5,841 nt of DNA, from contig CAMVYG010000142.1 in assembly GCA_947171615.1 (NCBI GenBank), forward strand, positions 1 through 5,841. Reading direction: 5' to 3'. The notes under the pieces are model-generated. The model did not search any database, was not told where the DNA came from, and saw nothing but the letters and a program-made list of their open reading frames with translations. This stretch comes from an uncultured Clostridia bacterium (GTDB lineage Bacteria > Bacillota > Clostridia > Oscillospirales > Acutalibacteraceae). Position numbers and translations under genes: made by a program. Within the stretch, counting starts at the first letter, position 1. Each line of letters starts with the position of its first letter. Shown piece by piece: positions 1 to 5,166 of this stretch.

Positions 1-854
1 GTGTATGCCTGAGAGAAAGAGGAGGCGTTCTGCGCGTCGATATACCACCAATCCATGCTGGAAGATTTTGAGAAAAACAACATGAGATGATGGCGGGCGT
101 CATTGTAAACAAAATTTTCTTTTTCATCGGGATGCTCCCCAATGATCTCCGTAAAATATTCGGAATAGGTTTTACCGTTTTCAAAAATCTCGGAAGCATT
201 GGCGGAAATTCCTTTTCCCTCATGATCCACCACAAAAATGCTGCGGGCGGTTTCTCCGGAGTTGATGACATGATTGAAACGATCCGCATTGACGTCTACG
301 ATCACCGCACTGTTGCTGGTAGGGATATATTTCAAAAAAGAAACGACAGTGTACTCCTGCTGCTTCAGAAACAGGCTGATCCGCCTGGGGGCTGCCGATC
401 TGCCGGAAGTCATCAGCTCCCTCATAAAATCATAATTGTGAGAGCCTGCTACATTGATACCATAGCTTTGAATACAGACCTGATTATTCAAATTGATCAC
501 AGAGATATCCCGAATGTAGGTGTAGGTTGCTTTCAGGTCGGACAGAGTTTGATGAAGGTGATAATTTGTAAGCTTATTTTCTATATTTGAGGAGATGAAT
601 TCAAGGGTGTCCGGTTCGCTGTATACCAGGGTGAAGATGTGCTCCACATCATTCTGGATCGCTTCGGAGTTTTCCAAAAGCTGATCTAAAAGCAGTTCTG
701 AGCTTTTCAAAGAGTTTTTCTGAAAATAGTAAGAAAAAACAGAAAAAGTGCTGACCAAAACCGCAATCACAATGATCACAACGCTGACGGCGTAGGTGAC
801 CAGCGTTCTCCGGTATGCGGAGTAGGACATCAGCTTTTTAAAGAAACGGGGCAA
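1..854 (-). CDS. Membrane-anchored sensor regulator, N-terminal half (AraC-type or YesM-like histidine kinase), partial
   Basis: This frame is open for 284 codons and runs off the left edge, so the C-terminal output domain is not visible. A short basic N-terminus (PRFFKKLMSYSAYRR) is followed by one hydrophobic segment at about residues 17-42. An extracellular region then continues to the window edge and resembles a double-Cache sensor: it has strands around YIRDISVINLNNQ (113-125), AVIVDVNAD (183-191) and SIFVVDHEGKGISANA (205-220), and WWYI near 269-272. A second membrane helix would be expected next. This architecture occurs in membrane-bound AraC regulators (B. subtilis YtdP/YesS type) and in YesM-type sensor kinases, both often encoded beside Lpl/Ytc sugar transporters; the visible part cannot separate them. 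The TTG at 854-852 is chosen because AAGGAGGAG lies 6 nt upstream, whereas the first in-frame ATG (830) has no site at a proper distance. A terminator at 1153-1200 separates it from the operon upstream. Regulation of that operon is inferred. Confidence 0.82.
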   Translation of the reverse strand, partial: MPRFFKKLMSYSAYRRTLVTYAVSVVIIVIAVLVSTFSVFSYYFQKNSLKSSELLLDQLLENSEAIQNDVEHIFTLVYSEPDTLEFISSNIENKLTNYHLHQTLSDLKATYTYIRDISVINLNNQVCIQSYGINVAGSHNYDFMRELMTSGRSAAPRRISLFLKQQEYTVVSFLKYIPTSNSAVIVDVNADRFNHVINSGETARSIFVVDHEGKGISANASEIFENGKTYSEYFTEIIGEHPDEKENFVYNDARHHLMLFFSKSSSMDWWYIDAQNASSFSQAY

Positions 855-860
855 TTCGCT

Positions 861-869
861 CTCCTCCTT
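861..869 (-). promoter_or_regulatory. Ribosome binding site deciding a TTG start
   Basis: On the minus strand AAGGAGGAG is a near-perfect Shine-Dalgarno sequence, 6 nt before TTG at 854. The nearest in-frame ATG is 24 nt further inside the gene, too far to use this site. This supports a non-ATG start for the sensor gene. Confidence 0.85.
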
Positions 870-915
870 GTTTTGATTATTCGCAGTTCCCAGTTTGTTT
901 TGGACAAAAGATTGT

Positions 916-1102
916 GATAAATTATGATTTATCGTGCTGAGCGATACTACACACTGTCATTCTGAACCGAAGGTGAAGAATCTCAATCAGAAGCTGCTGG
1001 CGGGTAAAAAAGGGCTTTTTTTGTGCGCGGGTTTCTGCTAATCGAGATTCCTCGCTCTGCTCGGAATGACAGTAAGGAATGATTGATAAATCATAATTTA
1101 TC
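916..1102. repeat. Nested inverted-repeat (MITE/REP-like) element, copy 1
   Basis: Two levels of symmetry are visible. The outer level is an 18-bp perfect inverted pair: GATAAATTATGATTTATC at 916-933 and its exact reverse complement at 1085-1102; each arm is itself almost palindromic. The inner level is an imperfect inverted pair of about 30 bp at 953-984 and 1044-1073, beginning ACTGTCATTC and ending AATCTC when both are read inward. The centre adds a small A6/T7 hairpin around 1006-1022 and complementary CAGAA/TTCTG blocks, so most of the element could fold back on itself. The inner arms belong to a widespread bacterial palindromic repeat that is often mis-annotated as a protein containing CHSEQSEESR. 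No transposase is present; any mobility would need an enzyme supplied elsewhere. Confidence 0.8.
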
Positions 1103-1110
1103 AGTTGTCT

Positions 1111-1147
1111 ATCCAGCATCCAGTATCTAATATCCAACATCCAGTAT
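1111..1147. repeat. Imperfect 21-bp tandem repeat (ATCCAGCATCCAGTAT unit)
   Basis: A 21-bp unit at 1111-1131 is followed by a partial second unit at 1132-1147. The 16 comparable positions differ at one base (ATCCAGC versus ATCCAAC). Within each unit the ATCCA core occurs twice, giving four ATCCA cores 7 or 14 bp apart. It lies between the fold-back element and the terminator. Its role is unknown; it may be a simple-sequence expansion associated with the repeat element. Confidence 0.75.
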
Positions 1148-1152
1148 AGCAC

Positions 1153-1200
1153 AAAAAAGAGAATCTGCCCAGCCGGACAGACTTTCTCGGCATGGGCAGA
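1153..1200 (-). terminator. Rho-independent terminator of the DUF1861 gene
   Basis: Read on the minus strand, TCTGCCCA (1200-1193) pairs with TGGGCAGA (1171-1164). The stem continues past a single bulged base with GCCG/CCGG-side pairing (1191-1188 with 1175-1172), giving about 12 bp around a 12-nt loop. A run of six T follows at 1158-1153 after a short TTCTC spacer. It starts 12 nt beyond the TAA of the DUF1861 gene and should end the operon transcript before the sensor gene. Confidence 0.82.
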
Positions 1201-1212
1201 CCTTGTTCCGGT

Positions 1213-2160
1213 TTATTTTACCTTTGCGTCAAAGGGATAATCGATCACGATTCGGCCTTCTCCTACATCGCTCAGTCCGCCGTAAAGGTCGGCCTTTCCG
1301 TCTTCCCGCACCACGATACCGGAGGTAAAGGTGCAGTCTATCAAAGAGGGGATCTTTGCCGGCCCTTCGGGATAGCACTTGCGGGTGCCGATGACCCTGC
1401 GGTTTGTGACCTCGAAGGTTTCGGGGTCAAACTCAAAGGAAACATTCAGGTATACGGCAAGCTTGCTGTCTCCTTCTCCCTCCGCATAGCTCTGGTGGCC
1501 GATGATGCCGATCTTGCCGTTTTCCAGCATGTAGGCCTGATTGCAGCCGCCCCATTCGCCGGCGTCAAAGATACCCTCGATGGGTTTCGCATTGAAGATC
1601 ACTTCATCGGTAAGTTCATTCAGATCATGGATCACGGCAAAGCCGATCATAGCGCCGGCGCCGTATTTCTTTTCGATCTCTTCGTTTCTGGGACGGGAGA
1701 ATACGCCGATGCGTCCGTCCTTCATATCCACCAGGCGGATATCTTTCATTTTGTCGGGGCCGGTGGTGAAGTAGAACAGATCATTGAGGTCGGTTCCGCG
1801 GTAGAAATACCCGTAGAAATTGTCGATCTGGCCGCTTCTCTTGCGGACGTGAGTGCCGCCGAAGGTAATCTCATCGCCGATCATGGCGATATAGGGATCT
1901 TCCAGCTGATAGATCATGTGATCCTTTACCAGCGTGTATTCATCCTTTCCGGTTTTCTCGAAAAGACGCACCCAGGATCTGGCCCACTCGTCCCGCTTTT
2001 CTACACGTCCGTAAATATAGTCTTTTCCCTCCCAGGTGAAGGGGATAGAACAGTTGTACACGTCAAAGCCGTCAACGCCCAAAAAGGTCAGCTTGGCGCT
2101 TTCGTATACCTTTTCGGAAATGTGCTTTTCAAATTCCGCTTTTCTTTCCTGAATAGACAA
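1213..2160 (-). CDS. DUF1861 / MTP-1-like family protein (putative GT108-type mannoside phosphorylase or mannosyltransferase)
   Basis: The product is 315 residues, about the family's usual length, with no signal peptide or membrane segment, so it should be cytosolic. Features I associate with DUF1861 are YNCSIPF (35-41), GRVEKRDEWARSW (51-63), LEDPYIAMIGDEITFGG (86-102), a KDIRLVDMKDGRIGVFSRP stretch (139-157), WGGCNQAYMLENGKIG (203-218) and a C-terminal YGGLSDVGEGR..DYPF (293-310). Repeating strand blocks with ED-P and KD-R motifs resemble five-bladed beta-propellers of the GH130/GH43 type. Known of the family: Leishmania members (MTPs, GT108) make and phosphorolyse beta-1,2-mannan. Action on a beta-mannoside in this bacterium is inference. 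The start is TTG: the upstream frame reaches a stop at 2193-2191 without any ATG or GTG, AAGGAAG lies 6 nt before it, and the next in-frame ATG is codon 82. The gene follows the sugar-binding lipoprotein by 367 nt and ends at a terminator. Confidence 0.82.
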   Translation of the reverse strand: MSIQERKAEFEKHISEKVYESAKLTFLGVDGFDVYNCSIPFTWEGKDYIYGRVEKRDEWARSWVRLFEKTGKDEYTLVKDHMIYQLEDPYIAMIGDEITFGGTHVRKRSGQIDNFYGYFYRGTDLNDLFYFTTGPDKMKDIRLVDMKDGRIGVFSRPRNEEIEKKYGAGAMIGFAVIHDLNELTDEVIFNAKPIEGIFDAGEWGGCNQAYMLENGKIGIIGHQSYAEGEGDSKLAVYLNVSFEFDPETFEVTNRRVIGTRKCYPEGPAKIPSLIDCTFTSGIVVREDGKADLYGGLSDVGEGRIVIDYPFDAKVK

Positions 2161-2166
2161 GGAGAT

Positions 2167-2173
2167 CTTCCTT
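2167..2173 (-). promoter_or_regulatory. Ribosome binding site supporting the TTG start of the DUF1861 gene
   Basis: AAGGAAG on the minus strand lies 6 nt upstream of TTG at 2160. It is a moderate Shine-Dalgarno match. No ATG or GTG occurs in frame between the upstream stop codon and this TTG, so the site and the frame together fix the start. Confidence 0.7.
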
Positions 2174-2210
2174 TCAAATTCGTATTTATCTTACTACCCT
2201 TCACTATTTA

Positions 2211-2349
2211 ACTGTCATTCTGAGGAACGCAGTGACGAAGAATCTCGATGATATCCCAGCCAGCGATTGCAATGCCCTTTTGGCCGCCAATTACTGCCGA
2301 CCGGGATCCTTCGAGAAGATGCGCAGCATCTTTTGCTCAGTGATGACAG
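2211..2349. repeat. Fold-back palindromic repeat (MITE/REP-like), copy 2
   Basis: The left arm starts ACTGTCATTCTGAGGAACGC at 2211 and runs through AATCTC at 2246. The right arm, 2306-2349, read on the minus strand starts CTGTCATCACTGAGC and ends TCGAAGGATC. The two arms are imperfect inverted repeats around a loop of about 60 bp. The left arm matches the inner arm of the element at 953-984 (shared ACTGTCATTCTGA start and GAAGAATCTC end), so they are members of one family. No transposase is present. Confidence 0.75.
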
Positions 2350-2369
2350 CAAGTGCGGTAAAAAAGTGC

Positions 2370-2390
2370 GATAAATTGTAATTCCTTACT
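2370..2390. repeat. Short block shared, inverted, with the right end of repeat copy 1
   Basis: ATTCCTTACT at 2381-2390 is the exact reverse complement of AGTAAGGAAT at 1071-1080. The adjoining GATAAATT (2370-2377) matches the first eight bases of the 18-bp outer arm at 916-923, and its reverse complement matches the end of the other arm. This looks like a shortened copy of the outer arm of repeat copy 1, in the opposite orientation. Confidence 0.5.
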
Positions 2391-2396
2391 GCTCCA

Positions 2397-2436
2397 ACGG
2401 GGAAGCAGCCGCTAAACCATACGTCCGCTTCCCCGT
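2397..2436. other. GC-rich hairpin downstream of the binding-protein gene
   Basis: ACGGGGAAGC (2397-2406) pairs perfectly with GCTTCCCCGT (2427-2436) around a 20-nt loop. On the minus strand the stem is followed by TGGAGCAG, not a T-run, so it does not look like a standard intrinsic terminator. It might instead protect the 3' end of the lipoprotein message from exonucleases; that role is inferred. Confidence 0.55.
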
Positions 2437-2463
2437 CTTGGGAACAGTCAGTTTTCAGAGCAG

Positions 2464-2515
2464 AGAGCTATGGCCGTTTTTAAGACCGTGTCGGCCAAAG
2501 CATGTGCTCTTTTTT
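2464..2515 (+). terminator. Possible plus-strand (antisense) terminator or mRNA-stabilising hairpin
   Basis: TGGCCG (2471-2476) pairs with CGGCCA (2492-2497), and a weaker outer pair AGAGC/GCTCT (2464-2468 and 2506-2510) can close it. A run of six T (2510-2515) follows on the plus strand, where no gene lies upstream. On the minus strand the hairpin sits just after the lipoprotein stop codon but has no T-run after it. It may block antisense transcription or stabilise the lipoprotein mRNA; the sequence alone does not decide. Confidence 0.3.
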
Positions 2516-2527
2516 ACAAGTATACCA

Positions 2528-4063
2528 TTATTTCTGGCTTTCTTCAAACTGCTTCTTGTACTCCTCGATCACATCGTCCACACCGGCAGTTTTCAGCATC
2601 TCCAGAGCAGAGTCGATGTTGCTTTCATAATCTGTCACGCCCCATATCATAGGAACCAGGGTGGAGGAGATCACGGTCTGCACGTCGGCCATCTGAGTCT
2701 GTACGGGAGAAGCATCGAAAGCGAAGGCAGCCGCAATGCCGTCAACAGCGGTCTCGTCGATGGTGTAGAGATGCTCGTTTACATCGGGAGAGGTGTTGTT
2801 ATCCACATAGCCGAAGTTGATGTTGCCGCCCATCCAGCCGCTGAAGCTATACAGAGTCTTTCCGGCGGTAGGATCGATAATGGGAGTGTAGCTTCTGTTT
2901 TCGCCTAGGGTGTAGTCCACGCCCTCGGTGCCGTACATGAAGAGGTCAAAGTTCTCCTGATTTGCATAGACCCAGTTGAAGAACTTTACAGCAGCTTCGG
3001 GATGCTCGCTGGCCAGAGGCACTGCCTGCTGGTTCTTAACAGCGTAAGGACGGATTTCCGGAGCGCCATTTGTCAGATCCAGCCAGGCAATGTCCTCAGG
3101 CTTAAAGCCGGGAATGCTTTCCTGGATCAGAGATACGTTGCCCACGGTGCCGTTCATAACAAACCAGTTGCCGGAATTCAGCTGATTGCTCTGCTGGTCA
3201 TTGGTAAAGGTGAGAATATCGGGGTTGATAAGGCCTGCGTCATACCAGGTCTTAGCTCTGTTTGCAGCTACTTTGAAATCTTCAGTTTCGAAGTAGTTGG
3301 CAATGGTGCCGTCCTGATTGACATAGATCACGTTGTTGTAAACGCAGAAGTCATTGGAATCGGTGAAGAAATAGGGAATACGCTCGTTAGTGGTGATGGT
3401 GGGCAGATAGGGAAGCTGGTCGCCGTCCCACTGCTCCATGACCTTCTTATATGCCTCTGTCAGCTCATCGAAGGTGGTGGGCATGGGGATATTGTACTTA
3501 TCCAGAATATCCTGGCGAATGGTGGCCTGCTCATTCAAAGCGGTCTCTACCCAGAATGCGGGAATACCATACTGTTTGCCGCCGATCTTGCCATTGGTCA
3601 GAGCCAGCTCGGGTACGTTGGCCTTAATGTTCTCGCCGTACTGCTCCATGGCGTCAGTGATATCGGCCAGAGCGCCTCTGGAAGCATAGTTTGCCAGAGA
3701 AACACGGTCATCCATGACGTGGAAGGCATCGAACTTTTCACCGGTGGAAAGCATGATATTCAGCTTCTGATCCCACACGTCCCAGGAATAGTAAGAGAAC
3801 TCAGCTTCTACGCCTACGCCGTCAGCAGCCATCTTTTCGTTGATGTCCTGAATGCCGCGGGCATACTCCGGGGGTTCCTCGCCGGGGATCACATAAGTCA
3901 TTTTCACGGTTTCGGAGGGCGTATCATCATTGCTCTCCGTTTTGCTTTCCTGCGGCGCAGCAGAGGACTGAGGCTGCGAAGAGGGCGCGGGTGTGTTGGA
4001 GCATGCAGCAAATGTAGAAACCAGAAGCAGGCATGCCAACAAAAGTGCAAGTGTCTTTTTCAT
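2528..4063 (-). CDS. ABC transporter sugar-binding lipoprotein (LplA/YtcQ type)
   Basis: The product is 511 residues. It begins with a lipoprotein signal: basic MKKT, a hydrophobic stretch, then FAAC with the lipidated cysteine at position 21; Phe at -3 is less usual. A Ser/Pro/Gln/Glu-rich tether follows to about residue 52, and then the solute-binding fold starts (MTYVIPGEEPPEY, 55-67). The C-terminal 65 residues, from FAFDASPVQTQMADV onward and ending KTAGVDDVIEEYKKQ, match the DUF3502-type tail of large LplA/YtcQ-like binding proteins. The protein should be anchored outside the membrane and deliver an oligosaccharide to the two permeases encoded just upstream. The ATG is preceded by AGGAGA with a 7-nt gap. 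The 198-nt structured spacer before it may favour higher expression than the permeases. The ligand cannot be read from sequence; a mannoside is suggested only by the DUF1861 neighbour. Confidence 0.93.
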   Translation of the reverse strand: MKKTLALLLACLLLVSTFAACSNTPAPSSQPQSSAAPQESKTESNDDTPSETVKMTYVIPGEEPPEYARGIQDINEKMAADGVGVEAEFSYYSWDVWDQKLNIMLSTGEKFDAFHVMDDRVSLANYASRGALADITDAMEQYGENIKANVPELALTNGKIGGKQYGIPAFWVETALNEQATIRQDILDKYNIPMPTTFDELTEAYKKVMEQWDGDQLPYLPTITTNERIPYFFTDSNDFCVYNNVIYVNQDGTIANYFETEDFKVAANRAKTWYDAGLINPDILTFTNDQQSNQLNSGNWFVMNGTVGNVSLIQESIPGFKPEDIAWLDLTNGAPEIRPYAVKNQQAVPLASEHPEAAVKFFNWVYANQENFDLFMYGTEGVDYTLGENRSYTPIIDPTAGKTLYSFSGWMGGNINFGYVDNNTSPDVNEHLYTIDETAVDGIAAAFAFDASPVQTQMADVQTVISSTLVPMIWGVTDYESNIDSALEMLKTAGVDDVIEEYKKQFEESQK

Positions 4064-4261
4064 GTCTTTTTCTCCTAACTAAAATTAGATTTTGGTGATT
4101 TCCGTACAATTTCAGAGGTCCGAAACCCATTATCAGAGCGGCTGCCAAAGGCTGCGGCCTGTACGCCGGTTGACGGTCACCGGAGAAAGCCGTACGCTGT
4201 GGCGAAAGCGCCACGAACAATGGGGCGGAGAAAAGAAATTGTGCGGAGCTGCCATATATAG
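4064..4261 (-). other. Structured intergenic spacer before the binding-protein gene
   Basis: This 198-nt gap contrasts with the 20-nt gap between the permeases. It includes a perfect 6-bp hairpin with a 4-nt loop, GTGGCG/CGCCAC (4199-4214). Next to it is a two-part stem: GTACG/CGTAC (4161-4165 with 4191-4195) enclosing CCGGT/ACCGG (4166-4170 with 4179-4183), with a 7-nt one-sided bulge. A GGCTGC direct repeat lies at 4140-4156. No T-run follows these stems on the minus strand, so termination is not indicated. The end nearest the gene is A/T-rich and carries the Shine-Dalgarno site. No promoter or riboswitch class was recognised. A role in mRNA processing or stabilising the lipoprotein message is inferred. 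Confidence 0.5.
4161..4214 (-). other. Tandem stem-loops in the permease/binding-protein spacer
   Basis: Read on the minus strand, GTGGCG-CTTT-CGCCAC (4214-4199) comes first. Three nucleotides later GTACG (4195-4191) opens a second stem, with CCGGT (4183-4179), an 8-nt loop, ACCGG (4170-4166) and CGTAC (4165-4161). Perfect complementarity in both stems within 54 nt of non-coding sequence is more than expected by chance, though no compensatory-change evidence is available. Confidence 0.5.
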
Positions 4262-5146
4262 TCAGCCCTTTACAGAGCCTACTACCAAGCCTTTTACATA
4301 GTACTTTTGCAGGAAGGGGTACAGCAGAATGATGGGGCCTACCGTTACAATAGCCGTAGCCATTTTCAGGGATTCGGTAGGAGCGGTAACGCCGCCGGAA
4401 ATACCGGTCATGCGCTGAAGCTCCTTCATCATGGAAACCTGAGATTTCAGCTGCAAAAGGAAGTATTGGATAGGATAGAGGTTTTTATCATCTACCAGCA
4501 TAATGGCGTTCCACCAATCGTTCCAATAGGCCAGGCCGTAAAACAGACCTACTGTGGCCAGGGCCGGAACAGTCAGCGGGAAATAGATGCGGAACGCGAT
4601 CACGGCGTCGTTGGCGCCATCGATGGTGGCGGATTCCCGCAGGGAGTCCGGCAGCCCGCTCATGAAGTTTCTGACCAGGAACAGGTTGAAGGTGTTAAAC
4701 ATCAGGTTAGGGACAAGCAGAGCAAAAATGTTGTCCCGCAGGTGCAGCATATTACAGATCAGATACCAGGGGACGAGCCCCGCTCCAAATACCATGGGAA
4801 TGAAGAAATACATGCCCAAAACATTGCGGTATTTTACATTTTTATTTGCCAGCGTGTAGGCGGCGAGACCTGTAATGAGAATAGCGCTCAGCGTTCCCAC
4901 CACCGTAACGACGATGGAAATCAGATAGCCCTGCAAGATTTTTTCTCCGCGGAACATAAGCTTATAGGCTTCTACAGAAAACTTTTCCGGGAAAAAGCTG
5001 TAGCCATTTCGCATGATCGTAGCTTCGTCTGTAATGGATACCATGAGAGTAAGAACCATGGGGAGCAGGCAGAACAAAGCAAAAATCAGAATAAATAATC
5101 CGATGAAAAAATTCGGCAAAGAAAATTTCCGTTTGATTGTTGTCAT
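4262..5146 (-). CDS. ABC transporter permease, YtcP/LplC type (MalG-like)
   Basis: The 294-residue inner-membrane protein has about six hydrophobic segments, near residues 13-36, 72-98, 107-130, 139-160, 191-212 and 262-281. The permease EAA loop, which docks onto the ATPase, is at 171-190: ESATIDGA followed by IYFP, with Ser in place of the first Ala. The C-terminus PFLQKYYVKGLVVGSVKG is characteristic of YtcP/LplC permeases. It pairs with the preceding permease to form the channel of a carbohydrate importer. The ATG at 5146 is 20 nt after the stop of that permease and is preceded by a G-rich Shine-Dalgarno site (AAGGAGAAGGGGGG, 5155-5168) that overlaps the upstream stop codon, consistent with translational coupling. 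No ATPase gene is visible, as is usual for Lpl/Ytc systems served by a shared MsmX-like ATPase. Confidence 0.94.
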   Translation of the reverse strand: MTTIKRKFSLPNFFIGLFILIFALFCLLPMVLTLMVSITDEATIMRNGYSFFPEKFSVEAYKLMFRGEKILQGYLISIVVTVVGTLSAILITGLAAYTLANKNVKYRNVLGMYFFIPMVFGAGLVPWYLICNMLHLRDNIFALLVPNLMFNTFNLFLVRNFMSGLPDSLRESATIDGANDAVIAFRIYFPLTVPALATVGLFYGLAYWNDWWNAIMLVDDKNLYPIQYFLLQLKSQVSMMKELQRMTGISGGVTAPTESLKMATAIVTVGPIILLYPFLQKYYVKGLVVGSVKG

Positions 5147-5166
5147 CTTTAAATCCCCCCTTCTCC

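Larger units (their letters stand above)
855..1212. other. Intergenic region occupied by repeats and a terminator
   Basis: This 358-bp stretch holds no credible gene. From left to right it contains the sensor gene's ribosome binding site, a nested inverted-repeat element (916-1102), an imperfect 21-bp tandem repeat (1111-1147) and the terminator of the DUF1861 gene (1153-1200). A 76-codon open frame on the minus strand (1152-922) is just a translation of these repeats. I could not identify a convincing promoter for the sensor gene here, although it should lie between the terminator and 870. Confidence 0.75.
2161..2527. other. Intergenic region between binding protein and DUF1861 gene
   Basis: This 367-bp stretch contains no gene I can support. 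It holds two hairpins just downstream of the lipoprotein gene (2464-2510 and 2397-2436), an A/T-rich block GATAAATTGTAATTCCTTAC (2370-2389), and the fold-back repeat copy 2 (2211-2349). I see neither a strong minus-strand terminator nor a clear promoter, so read-through from the binding-protein gene into the DUF1861 gene is possible but not shown. Confidence 0.65.

Noticed and set aside
87..590. A 167-codon plus-strand open frame at the left end
   Set aside because: The minus strand carries a longer open frame with a membrane helix, Cache-like motifs and a strong ribosome binding site; the plus frame has no such support.
916..1102. CRISPR array or tRNA-like structure in the repeat region
   Set aside because: There are no regularly spaced direct repeats with unique spacers and no cloverleaf or CCA-end pattern; the symmetry is inverted and fits a fold-back repeat.
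922..1152. A 76-codon minus-strand open frame containing CHSEQSEESR and YWMLDIRYWMLD
   Set aside because: It is a translation of the palindromic element and the 21-bp tandem repeat, with no ribosome binding site; this peptide type is a known annotation artefact.
1192..2211. A 339-codon plus-strand open frame
   Set aside because: It is antisense to the well-supported DUF1861 gene, has no recognisable domain, and its length follows from the codon composition of the real gene.
2397..2436. Intrinsic terminator of the binding-protein gene
   Set aside because: The stem is strong, but no T-run follows on the minus strand, so it is reported only as a hairpin.
3002..4078. A 358-codon plus-strand open frame
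   Set aside because: It is antisense to the binding-lipoprotein gene; the composition is odd and it ends in a basic, Cys-rich tail read from the opposite strand of the signal peptide.
4064..4120. A possible minus-strand promoter TTGTAC-16 nt-TAATTT just before the binding-protein gene
   Set aside because: The -10 match is poor, and the predicted transcript start would fall in or next to the Shine-Dalgarno site, leaving almost no leader.
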